Source of the DNA: Leptospira kanakyensis
GTDB taxonomy: Bacteria > Spirochaetota > Leptospiria > Leptospirales > Leptospiraceae
Direction: 5' to 3'
NCBI RefSeq assembly: GCF_004769235.1
Contig: NZ_RQFG01000005.1
Coordinates: forward strand, 558,001-622,000
DNA length: 64,000 nucleotides
The notes below the pieces were generated by a model. The model was not told where the DNA came from. It searched no databases and worked only from the letters and a program-made list of their open reading frames with translations. Positions within the stretch are counted from its first letter, which is position 1, and each line of letters begins with the position of its first letter. The translations under genes were made by a program, and so were the position numbers. This document shows positions 56,575 through 64,000 of this stretch, one piece after another.

Positions 56575-57375
56575 ATGATCAAAAATTTTCCCATTACTTT
56601 AACAGTTGCTGGATCCGATTCCGGAGGTGGGGCCGGGGTGCAAGCCGATCTCAAAACATTCTCCTCACTCGCAACTTTTGGAACCACAACCTTCACTTGT
56701 TTGACAGCTCAAAATCCTGATGGGGTCACTGGTATCTCCGAAATTTCACCAGACTTTGTATCCGCACAACTAAAAGCAGTTTCAAGTTACTTCCCCGTCA
56801 AAGCAGCAAAAACCGGAATGTTATACTCTGCCAAAATCATCGAAGTAGTTGCTGAATTTTTTTATGAGAACCCAGACATCCAACTGGTAGTGGATCCTGT
56901 GATGGTAGCAACCAGTGGAGCAAAATTACTCAAAGACGACGCAATTGATTCTTTAATCAAAGATTTGTTGCCACTTGCAAAACTCATCACACCTAACTTA
57001 GATGAGGCGTCACTACTCCTGGGTGAAAAAATCCACCAATATGACCAACTGGTTCCTATGGCAGAAAAATTATTCCAAAAGTATCAAGTGCCGATTCTTT
57101 TAAAAGGGGGGCATCTTCCAAATGCTACGGAAGCCACAGATGTTTTGTTTGATGGAGAATCCTCCTATCTATATTCAAAACCATTTTTGAAAGGTAAAAA
57201 CACACATGGAACGGGTTGTACTTATTCCGCAGCCATCACATCCTTTTTAGCGCACGGAAAAAATCTGCCAGAAGCCGTTGGTTCGGCAAAAGAATACCTC
57301 CACTTAACATTAGAAGATGAAATCCAAACGGGTTCAATTTCCCATTTGAATCATTTTCCAGAACCAACTAATTAA
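56575..57375 (+). CDS. thiD: Phosphomethylpyrimidine kinase (HMP-P kinase)
   Basis: 266 residues. Adds the second phosphate to hydroxymethylpyrimidine in thiamine synthesis. Seen: TVAGSDSGGGAGVQADLKTF at the N-terminus, DPVMVATSG (about 107), TPNLDEASLLLG (about 142), LLKGGHL and the anion-hole/catalytic GTGCTYSAAI (about 222). Start ATG 56575 is preferred; an in-frame ATG at 56548 lies inside the ATL gene. Other thi genes are not near, as is common. Confidence 0.92.
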   Translation: MIKNFPITLTVAGSDSGGGAGVQADLKTFSSLATFGTTTFTCLTAQNPDGVTGISEISPDFVSAQLKAVSSYFPVKAAKTGMLYSAKIIEVVAEFFYENPDIQLVVDPVMVATSGAKLLKDDAIDSLIKDLLPLAKLITPNLDEASLLLGEKIHQYDQLVPMAEKLFQKYQVPILLKGGHLPNATEATDVLFDGESSYLYSKPFLKGKNTHGTGCTYSAAITSFLAHGKNLPEAVGSAKEYLHLTLEDEIQTGSISHLNHFPEPTN

Positions 57376-57377
57376 TC

Positions 57378-57417
57378 AGAACTTAATATTCAATATTAAG
57401 TTCTTTGATTTTTTTAT
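57378..57417. terminator. Bidirectional terminator between thiD and the sigma-54 activator
   Basis: AGAACTTAATATT, one base, AATATTAAGTTCT: 13-bp perfect dyad, with TTTGATTTTTTTAT on the plus strand. It overlaps the last codons of the minus-strand gene. The single-base centre means the top pairs open to form the loop. Confidence 0.75.
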
Positions 57418-59500
57418 CCAAAGTGTTTCGATTGATTCCCAAAAACTTTGCGACGCGAGTTTTTGTATAACGGAACTTTTTCATTGCATATTGGATGAGT
57501 CTTGATTCCACTTCGCTGACAACAATTTCCATAGCACGACCATCCAGACCATCTAGTTGTCCCGGTGTCAATCGACCAGATCCTAAATCTAGAGGTTCAG
57601 CCCCAGATACGGATTCTACATGGTTCAATTGGGTCACTTCTGTTGCATGTTCTGGCATATCTTCCAAACTGGAAAGGATATCAGAAAAATCTTCTTCACT
57701 TAAAATTTCATCTTGGGCAAGTACAACCGCTCTTTCGATGACATTTTCCAACTCACGAACGTTACCTGGCCAACGATATTTCAAAAGTAGTTTGGATGCT
57801 TCTCTTGAAATTCCTTTCACCACTTTGTTATTATCTTTTGTATATTTTTCTAAAAAGTGATTCATAAGGAGTGGAATGTCTTCAACACGATCCCGTAAAG
57901 CAGGTGTATTTATTTTTACTACATTCAACCTATAAAAAAGATCGGCTCTAAACTTTTTCTCTGCAACCAATTGTTCCAATTCCGCATTCGTTGCCGCAAT
58001 GATCCTTACATCTACTTTTTTTGCCTTAGTAGAACCAATCGCTTCAATTTCACGTTCTTGCAGCACACGCAACAATTTAGATTGTAAGTTTAAATCCATT
58101 TCTCCAATTTCATCTAGGAAAATGGTTCCTGTATCTGCTAACTCAAACTTTCCTTTTTTATCAGTTACCGCACCGGTAAAAGAACCTTTTTTATGCCCAA
58201 AAAGTTCACTCTCAAGTAAGTTTTCTGGAATGGCAGCACAGTTGATTTTGATGAATGGATTTTCGGAACGAGAACTATTGTAATGAATGGCATTGGCAAT
58301 CATCTCTTTACCAGTTCCTGATTCACCCGTAATCAAAACAGAAGCTCTGGAATCGGCAACCAGTTGGATTTTTTCAAACATCTTTTCCATACTGGCTGCT
58401 TTGCCAATGAGAGAACCAAACTTATATTTATTCTTTAGTTCTCGTTTGAGTTGGATATTTTCACGAGAGATTTCTTTTTTAGCCTCTTCTACCAAGTTTT
58501 GAATTTTAATCGATTGAGAAATAATCGAAGCAACTACTTGTAAAAAATCTAAAAAAGATTTTAGATCGGTATGTTTGTTTTGAACAATAAATGCATTCAC
58601 AACACCAAGCATCGTTTGTTCACTAAGAATTGGTGCACAAAGTAAACTTACGTTATGTGGGTCATGTTTAAAGTGAGAAAGATATCCGACTCGATTTAAA
58701 AAATCGGGATGGCTTGCCACCGATTCAATGATAATCGGTTCGCCCGATTCGAAGACTTTTCCTGTGATCCCTTCCCCAGGTTGGTAAGTACCTTTATCGA
58801 TTTCTTCCGGAGACAAACCGGAAGCCGCAACAATACGAAGTAATCCTTCTTCTTTATTAAATAAGACAATGCTACCTTTTTCCAATCGGAGTGATTTTTC
58901 CATAGTGACCATAATGGAATCAAAAACTTCATTTTGATCGAGTGTGGAACTCACTACCTTGGAAATTTCAATCAGGGTTGCTTGGATTTTAGTTCTTTGT
59001 TCCAAACTACGAATGGTTTGTAAGTTTTTAAAGATCTGTCCAGCCTGGTGAGCTAGGACACTCACAATTTCCAACATCTCAGCTGTGAATGCATTCAATC
59101 TGTTGGAGTCGAGTGAGATGACACCAATGATATCATCTTCTACAATCATCGGAGCAACTAACTCTGATTTAATTTCTTCTTTGACCTGAATGTAGTCAGG
59201 ATCTTTCGAAACATCATTGACTAACTTCGCTTTTCCGGTAGAGGCAGCCACACCGGTAATCCCTTGGCCAATTTTTAGTTTCGTTTCACGGAGAAGCTGT
59301 TGGTTCATCCCCCGAGAGGTAACGGCATCCAAAACACCGTTTTTTTCATCGATGAGCATCAGAGACCCAGATTCCACTCCACAAATTTGGATACAACGAT
59401 CCAAAATGAGTTCCAGGAGCCCATCTGGATCTTGGGTAGAGTTCATAGCAGTTGCGACTTCGTGGATGGATTGGATCGGATTGAATTTTTTCACGCTCAT
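57383..59500 (-). CDS. Sigma-54 dependent transcriptional activator with GAF domains
   Basis: 705 residues. Two GAF domains (about 20-160 and 185-330), a linker coiled coil, the AAA+ domain (about 358-590) with Walker [12 protein letters not shown], the sigma-54 contact loop GSFTGA (a usual GAFTGA variant), Walker [13 protein letters not shown] and the arginine finger RLNVVKI region, and a C-terminal Fis-type HTH (about 660-705) with [19 protein letters not shown]. No phospho-receiver, so it senses a ligand through the GAF domains, e.g. nitrogen or nucleotide signals. The targets are not visible here. Confidence 0.9.
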   Translation of the reverse strand: MSVKKFNPIQSIHEVATAMNSTQDPDGLLELILDRCIQICGVESGSLMLIDEKNGVLDAVTSRGMNQQLLRETKLKIGQGITGVAASTGKAKLVNDVSKDPDYIQVKEEIKSELVAPMIVEDDIIGVISLDSNRLNAFTAEMLEIVSVLAHQAGQIFKNLQTIRSLEQRTKIQATLIEISKVVSSTLDQNEVFDSIMVTMEKSLRLEKGSIVLFNKEEGLLRIVAASGLSPEEIDKGTYQPGEGITGKVFESGEPIIIESVASHPDFLNRVGYLSHFKHDPHNVSLLCAPILSEQTMLGVVNAFIVQNKHTDLKSFLDFLQVVASIISQSIKIQNLVEEAKKEISRENIQLKRELKNKYKFGSLIGKAASMEKMFEKIQLVADSRASVLITGESGTGKEMIANAIHYNSSRSENPFIKINCAAIPENLLESELFGHKKGSFTGAVTDKKGKFELADTGTIFLDEIGEMDLNLQSKLLRVLQEREIEAIGSTKAKKVDVRIIAATNAELEQLVAEKKFRADLFYRLNVVKINTPALRDRVEDIPLLMNHFLEKYTKDNNKVVKGISREASKLLLKYRWPGNVRELENVIERAVVLAQDEILSEEDFSDILSSLEDMPEHATEVTQLNHVESVSGAEPLDLGSGRLTPGQLDGLDGRAMEIVVSEVESRLIQYAMKKFRYTKTRVAKFLGINRNTLDKKIKELNIEY

Positions 59501-59747
59501 ATTTCTTGCTCTTTAGTATTACGCTCTGCCTCGAAAGAATACAGAAAGACGTTGCTGGTGACCAAAACAGTATGCTTATTTATTAAACAAATAAACCATT
59601 TTTTAATCATATTTACCGACATCCTTTCGATTTCTGCAGAAAAAACAACTTTTGCTTATAGATTAAGCATGAATCGTACCAGGTTTCTCAGATCCGAAGG
59701 AAATTCTTGTAGCTTATGAAAAAAGAAATCGAATCATCTGGTCTAGG

Positions 59748-61676
59748 ATGGATCAGGAAGCCATGGAAGACCGAATCTGTTTGCTCTGCGCGGAGCCGCA
59801 ACTCCCGAATGGGCTCACAAAAAATGGACGTTTTTTTTGCCAGACCTGTAACCGTGAATGGATTCTCGAAAAACGTAAAATTCCTCGTATTGGGAAAAAC
59901 ATCCTCTCCTCCCAAGAGAAAACGGAATTCCTCTTAGATAATCTTTCTCTATTCAACTCAAGTATAGATTTGGAAGATTTGATGCAAAGATTTACCGAAC
60001 TTATCTCTGTTCGTTTGAAACGAGATAAGGTTGCCGTATTCATCACCAACCTAGAGTTAGGTGAAATTAAATTAGCATATTATTCCACCAAACAAAAAAA
60101 CTTACAACGTGCGATCAAAAGAATTACCTTAGATTATGATTTAAGTTATGGGATTTTGATTGAATCCTTGGCTAAGGGAGAACCTTGTTTTTATAAATTC
60201 TCTGAACAAACCCATCCATTTTATGAATTTTATTCTAAACTCACAGGAACCAAATCCCAACTTGTGATTCCAATACTTTATGCGGGAACTGCTGTAGGAA
60301 TGGTAACCATTGATTATGAAGAAGAAGATGATTCCTACTTTGAAGAGCATCAGGAAATTTTACAGATTGTAGTAGGTCAATTTGCAGTATCACTTCGAAA
60401 TTCTCTTTTATTTTCTAAATCCGAAAACCAATCTAAAAACTTTCAAAGTTTACATACAGCGGCTCTCACTTTAAGCCAATTGTATTTAAACAACCATGAC
60501 GAAATGGTTCGGATGATCCTTTTGACTTTGTCCGGAATTGTAGAATCTTCACTAACTTGTTTGGTGGAAAATCAAACGGGTTCTTCAAAGGCAAAAATAT
60601 TCAAACTCCATCGCGATTTAGAAAACCAACAAATCCAAACAAAAACTGAAACCATAGACATACAAAAAATTAACTCACTCTTACAAACAAAAGAAACCAT
60701 TACCGTTGATCCCATCACTGACCTCAACTTTGAAGTAATAGGAATCGAAGGAAAAGAATCCATGGTGTTTCCTTTGACTTTGGAAAATGGAACTCGTTGT
60801 GTATTCATTCTAACCAAACAAAATAGTAGATTCCCACATGATGAAATTGAGGCGTTGAATGCCTTTGTTTCCTTAGCCAGAATCACGATGGAAAATTCCA
60901 ACTTATACCAAAACCTTTCCAATAAAGAAAGATTGGAAAAAGAAATTGAAATCGCAAAAGAAATTCAAAGTACACTTCTTCCTAGAAAAGCTCCTGAAGC
61001 AGAGGGTTTTTCTTTCGGTGGTTTTATGGTGCCTGCTCGTGGCATTGGAGGGGATTATTACGATTTCATCCTATCACCTAACAGAAACGAACTTTTTATT
61101 TGTATTGGAGATGTCAGTGGGAAGGGAGTGGCGGCAGGCCTTGTAATGGCAACTGTCAGAACCATTTTACATTCGCTTGTCCGAGTTAAAGATTCTCCTT
61201 GGGAAATTTTAAATGACATCAATAATTATCTTTATGCCAGTTATAAAGAAGCCATCACCCCAAGGTATATGAGTATGATTTTACTAAGATGGAACCTGAT
61301 TACAGGGGAGGTACAATTCTCAGGTGCCGGTCATGGAAATTTTTACCATTACCATGCAGATTCCAAATCTCTCTCTGTGATCGAAACAGAAGGTGTCATT
61401 TTAGGAATCCAACCCGATATTTCCAGATTTCGGAATGAGTCCAAGTTGCGATTTGATTCCGGTGACACTATATTACTTTACACTGATGGAGTCACAGAGG
61501 CACGAAATGCAGAAGAAACTGAGTTTAGCGAACCAAAACTCAAATCTAGTTTTCTTTCTTGGATCAGTTTAGAGCCAAAAAACATTCTCGAGAAGATCTA
61601 TTCAGAATTAAAAGAATTTGTCAAAGAACAGGAACAACACGATGATATCACTATGGTGGCAGTAAGGAAGATATGA
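59748..61676 (+). CDS. Zinc-ribbon, GAF and SpoIIE/PP2C phosphatase fusion
   Basis: 642 residues. N-terminal zinc ribbon with two CxxC (CLLCAEPQ, CQTCNREW; residues about 11-41), a GAF domain (about 65-215), a second, weaker GAF-like region (about 235-385), a short coiled coil, and a PP2C domain (about 405-642): GGDYYDF, GDVSGKGVAAGLVMA, LYTDGVTEARN and HDDITMVAV. It should dephosphorylate an anti-anti-sigma partner. The zinc ribbon in front is unusual for RsbU-type proteins. Start could also be ATG 59763, after CAGGAAGCC. It overlaps tilS by four bases (ATGA). Confidence 0.85.
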   Translation: MDQEAMEDRICLLCAEPQLPNGLTKNGRFFCQTCNREWILEKRKIPRIGKNILSSQEKTEFLLDNLSLFNSSIDLEDLMQRFTELISVRLKRDKVAVFITNLELGEIKLAYYSTKQKNLQRAIKRITLDYDLSYGILIESLAKGEPCFYKFSEQTHPFYEFYSKLTGTKSQLVIPILYAGTAVGMVTIDYEEEDDSYFEEHQEILQIVVGQFAVSLRNSLLFSKSENQSKNFQSLHTAALTLSQLYLNNHDEMVRMILLTLSGIVESSLTCLVENQTGSSKAKIFKLHRDLENQQIQTKTETIDIQKINSLLQTKETITVDPITDLNFEVIGIEGKESMVFPLTLENGTRCVFILTKQNSRFPHDEIEALNAFVSLARITMENSNLYQNLSNKERLEKEIEIAKEIQSTLLPRKAPEAEGFSFGGFMVPARGIGGDYYDFILSPNRNELFICIGDVSGKGVAAGLVMATVRTILHSLVRVKDSPWEILNDINNYLYASYKEAITPRYMSMILLRWNLITGEVQFSGAGHGNFYHYHADSKSLSVIETEGVILGIQPDISRFRNESKLRFDSGDTILLYTDGVTEARNAEETEFSEPKLKSSFLSWISLEPKNILEKIYSELKEFVKEQEQHDDITMVAVRKI

Positions 61677-62973
61677 ATTCGGAATTTCCCGCTCCAATCA
61701 CAAAACTATTTGATTTGGCGCTCGCCCGAATGGGGAACAAACTCCCTGAACTTTGGGCAGAAAACAAAACTCAGTTTCTCATCTCCTATTCCGGAGGAAA
61801 GGATTCCTCTATTTTAGTTTTGTTTTGGAAATATCTCGTGGAAAAATTCAGGATCCAAACTCCGACTTTGTTTTATTTGTCTCACGGCATTCGTTCGATT
61901 GAAACCGAAGAAAAAGAATTATTCCAATTTTTAGAATCTACCAACTTTCCTTTTCGTTTTGTAAAAAAAAAATCCCAAATCTTTCTCTGAAACTAAAAAA
62001 GGGATTAGAAGAAACGGGAAGACTTGTTCGTTACCACGAATTAAAAAAAATTACCGATAAAAATCCGGCAATCATCCTTACCGGCCATCACTGCAAAGAT
62101 TATACGGAATCTATTTTTTTACACCTAACAAGAGGTGGCGGAAAAAAGGCATTTTATACACTACCTCCATATGACGGGGAACGATTTTTACCTTTAGTTT
62201 TTTTTGAAGATAAAGAGTTAGACCAACTTTATTTATTTGTTTCTGAAACCATGCGAATCTTTGAAGATGAATCTAACAAAGATCCCGTCTATAAACGTAA
62301 CCGGCTTCGTATGGAATTATTACCGGTCTTAGAAAAAGAGAGTTGGAACTTTCATAAAACCTATTGGAATTTTCATGATAGATCCCAACTCAATTTGCAG
62401 TTTGATTTAAAAAGAGAAAACACTCAAAAACCAACTCCACATTTGTTTCGAATCCCTCATGAAACTTGGACGAGCCTCAATTTATCATCCAAAAAAGAAC
62501 TGATTGACTTCCATTTAAAACTCCTAGGACACTACCCTCTGTACAAATCAGGTTTTGATAATTTCCATCTCCAATCGGAAGGAGAAAGGGCATTTTTAGA
62601 AAATAAAAACTGTTTTTTATACAAATCGAAGTTTGGTGATCTTTTCATTATTGATAAAAAATCTCCAGCCTTTAAAAAAGCAGTCTCTCACCGGGAAGGA
62701 AATTTTCTTTATATTGAATGGAATCAAAACAGATTCAAACTCTCCGATCCAGAAGAGAAATACAATTTGGGATCTTGGCACCATGGCCAAAAAATTCAAA
62801 TTCGCTCAGGAAATAAGGAAATTTCCGAATGTATGAGGGAAAACGGAATCCCTTTTTTCCTAAGAACTTTCATTCCTATACTTTATTTTGAAGGAGAACC
62901 CATCCAAATTTTGTTTTCTCTGTTTTCAAAAAGTGAAAAGAATTATCCCAAACGAATCTATTTGGAAAGGTGA
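61673..62973 (+). pseudogene. tilS: tRNA(Ile)-lysidine synthase, split at a run of ten A's
   Basis: Forms lysidine at C34 of tRNA-Ile(CAU), normally essential. The first frame (61673-61990) has the PP-loop SYSGGKDSSILVL and runs through an A10 tract at 61963-61972 into QIFL and a TGA. One base back, from 61972, the frame reads IPNLSLKLKKGLEETGRLVR, with GHHCKDYTESIFLHLTRGGG and the rest of TilS to 62973. Together they make about 433 residues, a normal length. The gene must be rescued by transcriptional slippage or -1 frameshifting, or the tract is miscounted (11 A's); classed as interrupted on that basis. ATGA overlap with the gene before. Confidence 0.85.
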
Positions 62974-62978
62974 ACTAG

Positions 62979-63611
62979 ATGCATAAGTATTCCAAAGAAA
63001 TTCCCTTTCCTGAAACTAAATTTTTTACATCCATCGCGCACTTAAGTGAAAAGGAAGAATTGGATTCTGTACCTTCCATAGCTTTTATGGGAAGATCCAA
63101 TTCGGGGAAGTCAAGTTTACTCAATGCACTGTCCAACCACAGAGGACTTGCCAAAGTTTCAAAAACCCCTGGGAAAACAAAACTCATCAATATATTTAGA
63201 ACCAAAGAAGGATTTAACCTTATCGACTTACCAGGGTTTGGTTATTCAAAAGCCTCTCACAAAGAACACAAAGATATGATGAAACTTTTAGAAGGATTTC
63301 TAAATAGTTGGCAAAATTTAAAAATTCTATTCATTCTTTGTGATTCACAAAGAGAATTTCCCGAAGAGGAACTTTCCACCATTGAAGTGGCTATGGAAAA
63401 AAAAATCAAACCAGTGGTGATTCGTACAAAAATCGACAAACTCAACCAAAGCGAACAACATCGCGTACGTACGGACATGGAAGCTGCCATGAATGAAATT
63501 GGAGTACCATTCCGAGTATTTTATCTTTCGGCGACAACGGGAAGAGGTGTGGGAGAGTTACGTGAGTTTATCGTAGAAAATATGATCGATCAAACAAAGG
63601 TGTCTAAATAG
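62979..63611 (+). CDS. engB: Ribosome biogenesis GTPase EngB (YsxC/YihA)
   Basis: 210 residues. GTPase needed for large-subunit assembly. G1 GRSNSGKSSLLNAL (about 36), G2 region TPGKT, G3 DLPGFGYSK, G4 TKIDKL, and G5-like LSATTGRGV. Normal length. Start ATG 62979 directly after the tilS stop. The 3' end overlaps the convergent coiled-coil gene by 22 bases. Confidence 0.93.
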   Translation: MHKYSKEIPFPETKFFTSIAHLSEKEELDSVPSIAFMGRSNSGKSSLLNALSNHRGLAKVSKTPGKTKLINIFRTKEGFNLIDLPGFGYSKASHKEHKDMMKLLEGFLNSWQNLKILFILCDSQREFPEEELSTIEVAMEKKIKPVVIRTKIDKLNQSEQHRVRTDMEAAMNEIGVPFRVFYLSATTGRGVGELREFIVENMIDQTKVSK

Positions 63612-64000
63612 TTACCGGTGTTTGATCCAGTTTGAAGACTCATCATCCCAAACAAATTGGAAGTCATCATCTTACGAAAATCAGTAAGCAGGGCAAAAGT
63701 TTCTTTTAGTTGTTCTTTTACACGGAGTAGTCTTACTTCCTCTTCCAAACGTTTTTTTTCAGATTCAATTTCTTTCAAACGTTCCGCAGAATGAACATCG
63801 GTTGCAGATTTTTTAGTTTTCTCTGACTCTAACCTTGTTTCCAATTCTTTGATTTTAGATTCCAAATCTTTTTCATGAGATTTCTGCATGATCTCTTTTG
63901 GATTTAATTTGGTTTTCTCTTTCGAATTTGGTTTTTTGTCTTCTTCCTCTTTTAATTGAAAAAGGTCTTTGATGGATTTTCCATCCGAATAAGGAGTAAG
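63590..64000 (-). CDS. Coiled-coil protein (partial, runs off the right edge)
   Basis: The frame is open from the window edge down to TAA at 63590, giving at least 136 residues. It is strongly charged, with a long coiled coil (KIKELETRLESEKTKK, ERLKEIESEKKRLEEE). The C-terminal end has FRKMMTSNLFGMMSLQTGS. An internal ATG at 63889 could be a start, but the frame continues upstream with protein-like sequence (SIKDLFQLKEEEDKKPN). The family is not recognised; such proteins may be scaffold or polar proteins. Confidence 0.65.
   Translation of the reverse strand, partial: LTPYSDGKSIKDLFQLKEEEDKKPNSKEKTKLNPKEIMQKSHEKDLESKIKELETRLESEKTKKSATDVHSAERLKEIESEKKRLEEEVRLLRVKEQLKETFALLTDFRKMMTSNLFGMMSLQTGSNTGNYLDTFV

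Noticed and set aside
1..64000. CRISPR arrays, tRNA or rRNA genes, insertion sequences
   Set aside because: Reading both strands gave no regularly spaced repeats, no cloverleaf-like tRNA with CCA-side features, no rRNA and no transposase motifs.

Overview
The window looks like a chromosome segment of a Leptospira, probably of the saprophytic (biflexa-like) clade. The genus call rests on several things together: AT-rich, mostly short-operon coding; many lipoproteins with loose lipoboxes ending in Ser/Asn-Cys; spirochete-style flagellar genes; PAS-containing chemoreceptors; SpoIIE-type phosphatases; class III adenylate cyclase; and GC-rich structured intergenic elements in an otherwise AT-rich background. 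No rRNA, tRNA or CRISPR array was seen, so species cannot be fixed from this window.

Region 1 (1-13302, all plus strand) is a compact contractile-tail cluster: sheath, tube, tail-assembly chaperones joined by a programmed -1 frameshift site, tape measure, LysM-like baseplate protein, hub (gpD-like), spike (gpV-like), wedge-like protein, fibre, an unknown protein, baseplate J, a gpI-like protein and a second fibre. Its left part lies outside the window. No capsid, lysis or integrase gene is visible inside, so prophage versus tailocin or injection apparatus cannot be decided here.

Region 2 (13500-28620) holds two PAS-containing chemoreceptors flanking metabolic genes: a flavin dehydrogenase with a thiamine-diphosphate enzyme and a tRNA dihydrouridine synthase, a patch of lipoproteins and a decayed gene, a DUF2721 protein between two structured intergenic elements, and a beta-oxidation pair (3-hydroxyacyl-CoA dehydrogenase plus SCP2-type thiolase).

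Region 3 (28700-46300) is mixed housekeeping and signalling: SpoIIE phosphatase, GPH-type transporter, adenylate cyclase, small lipoproteins, PlsC acyltransferase, an MntA antitoxin with a deleted HepT partner, DapF, a methyltransferase, a HAD phosphatase, fliD with its overlapping partner, polyphosphate kinase and a glycolate-oxidase-like flavoprotein.

Region 4 (45900-56200) is an envelope/metal region. A heavy-metal RND efflux operon (outer-membrane factor, fusion protein, an extra beta-barrel-like protein, pump) is preceded by two small exported proteins. It converges on a minus-strand operon encoding a DUF455 ferritin-like protein, a CXXCH cytochrome and a BBP2-like porin.

Region 5 (56200-64000) carries an alkyltransferase-like protein, thiD, a GAF/sigma-54 activator, a zinc-ribbon/GAF/SpoIIE phosphatase, tilS interrupted at a run of ten A's, engB, and a coiled-coil gene running off the right edge.
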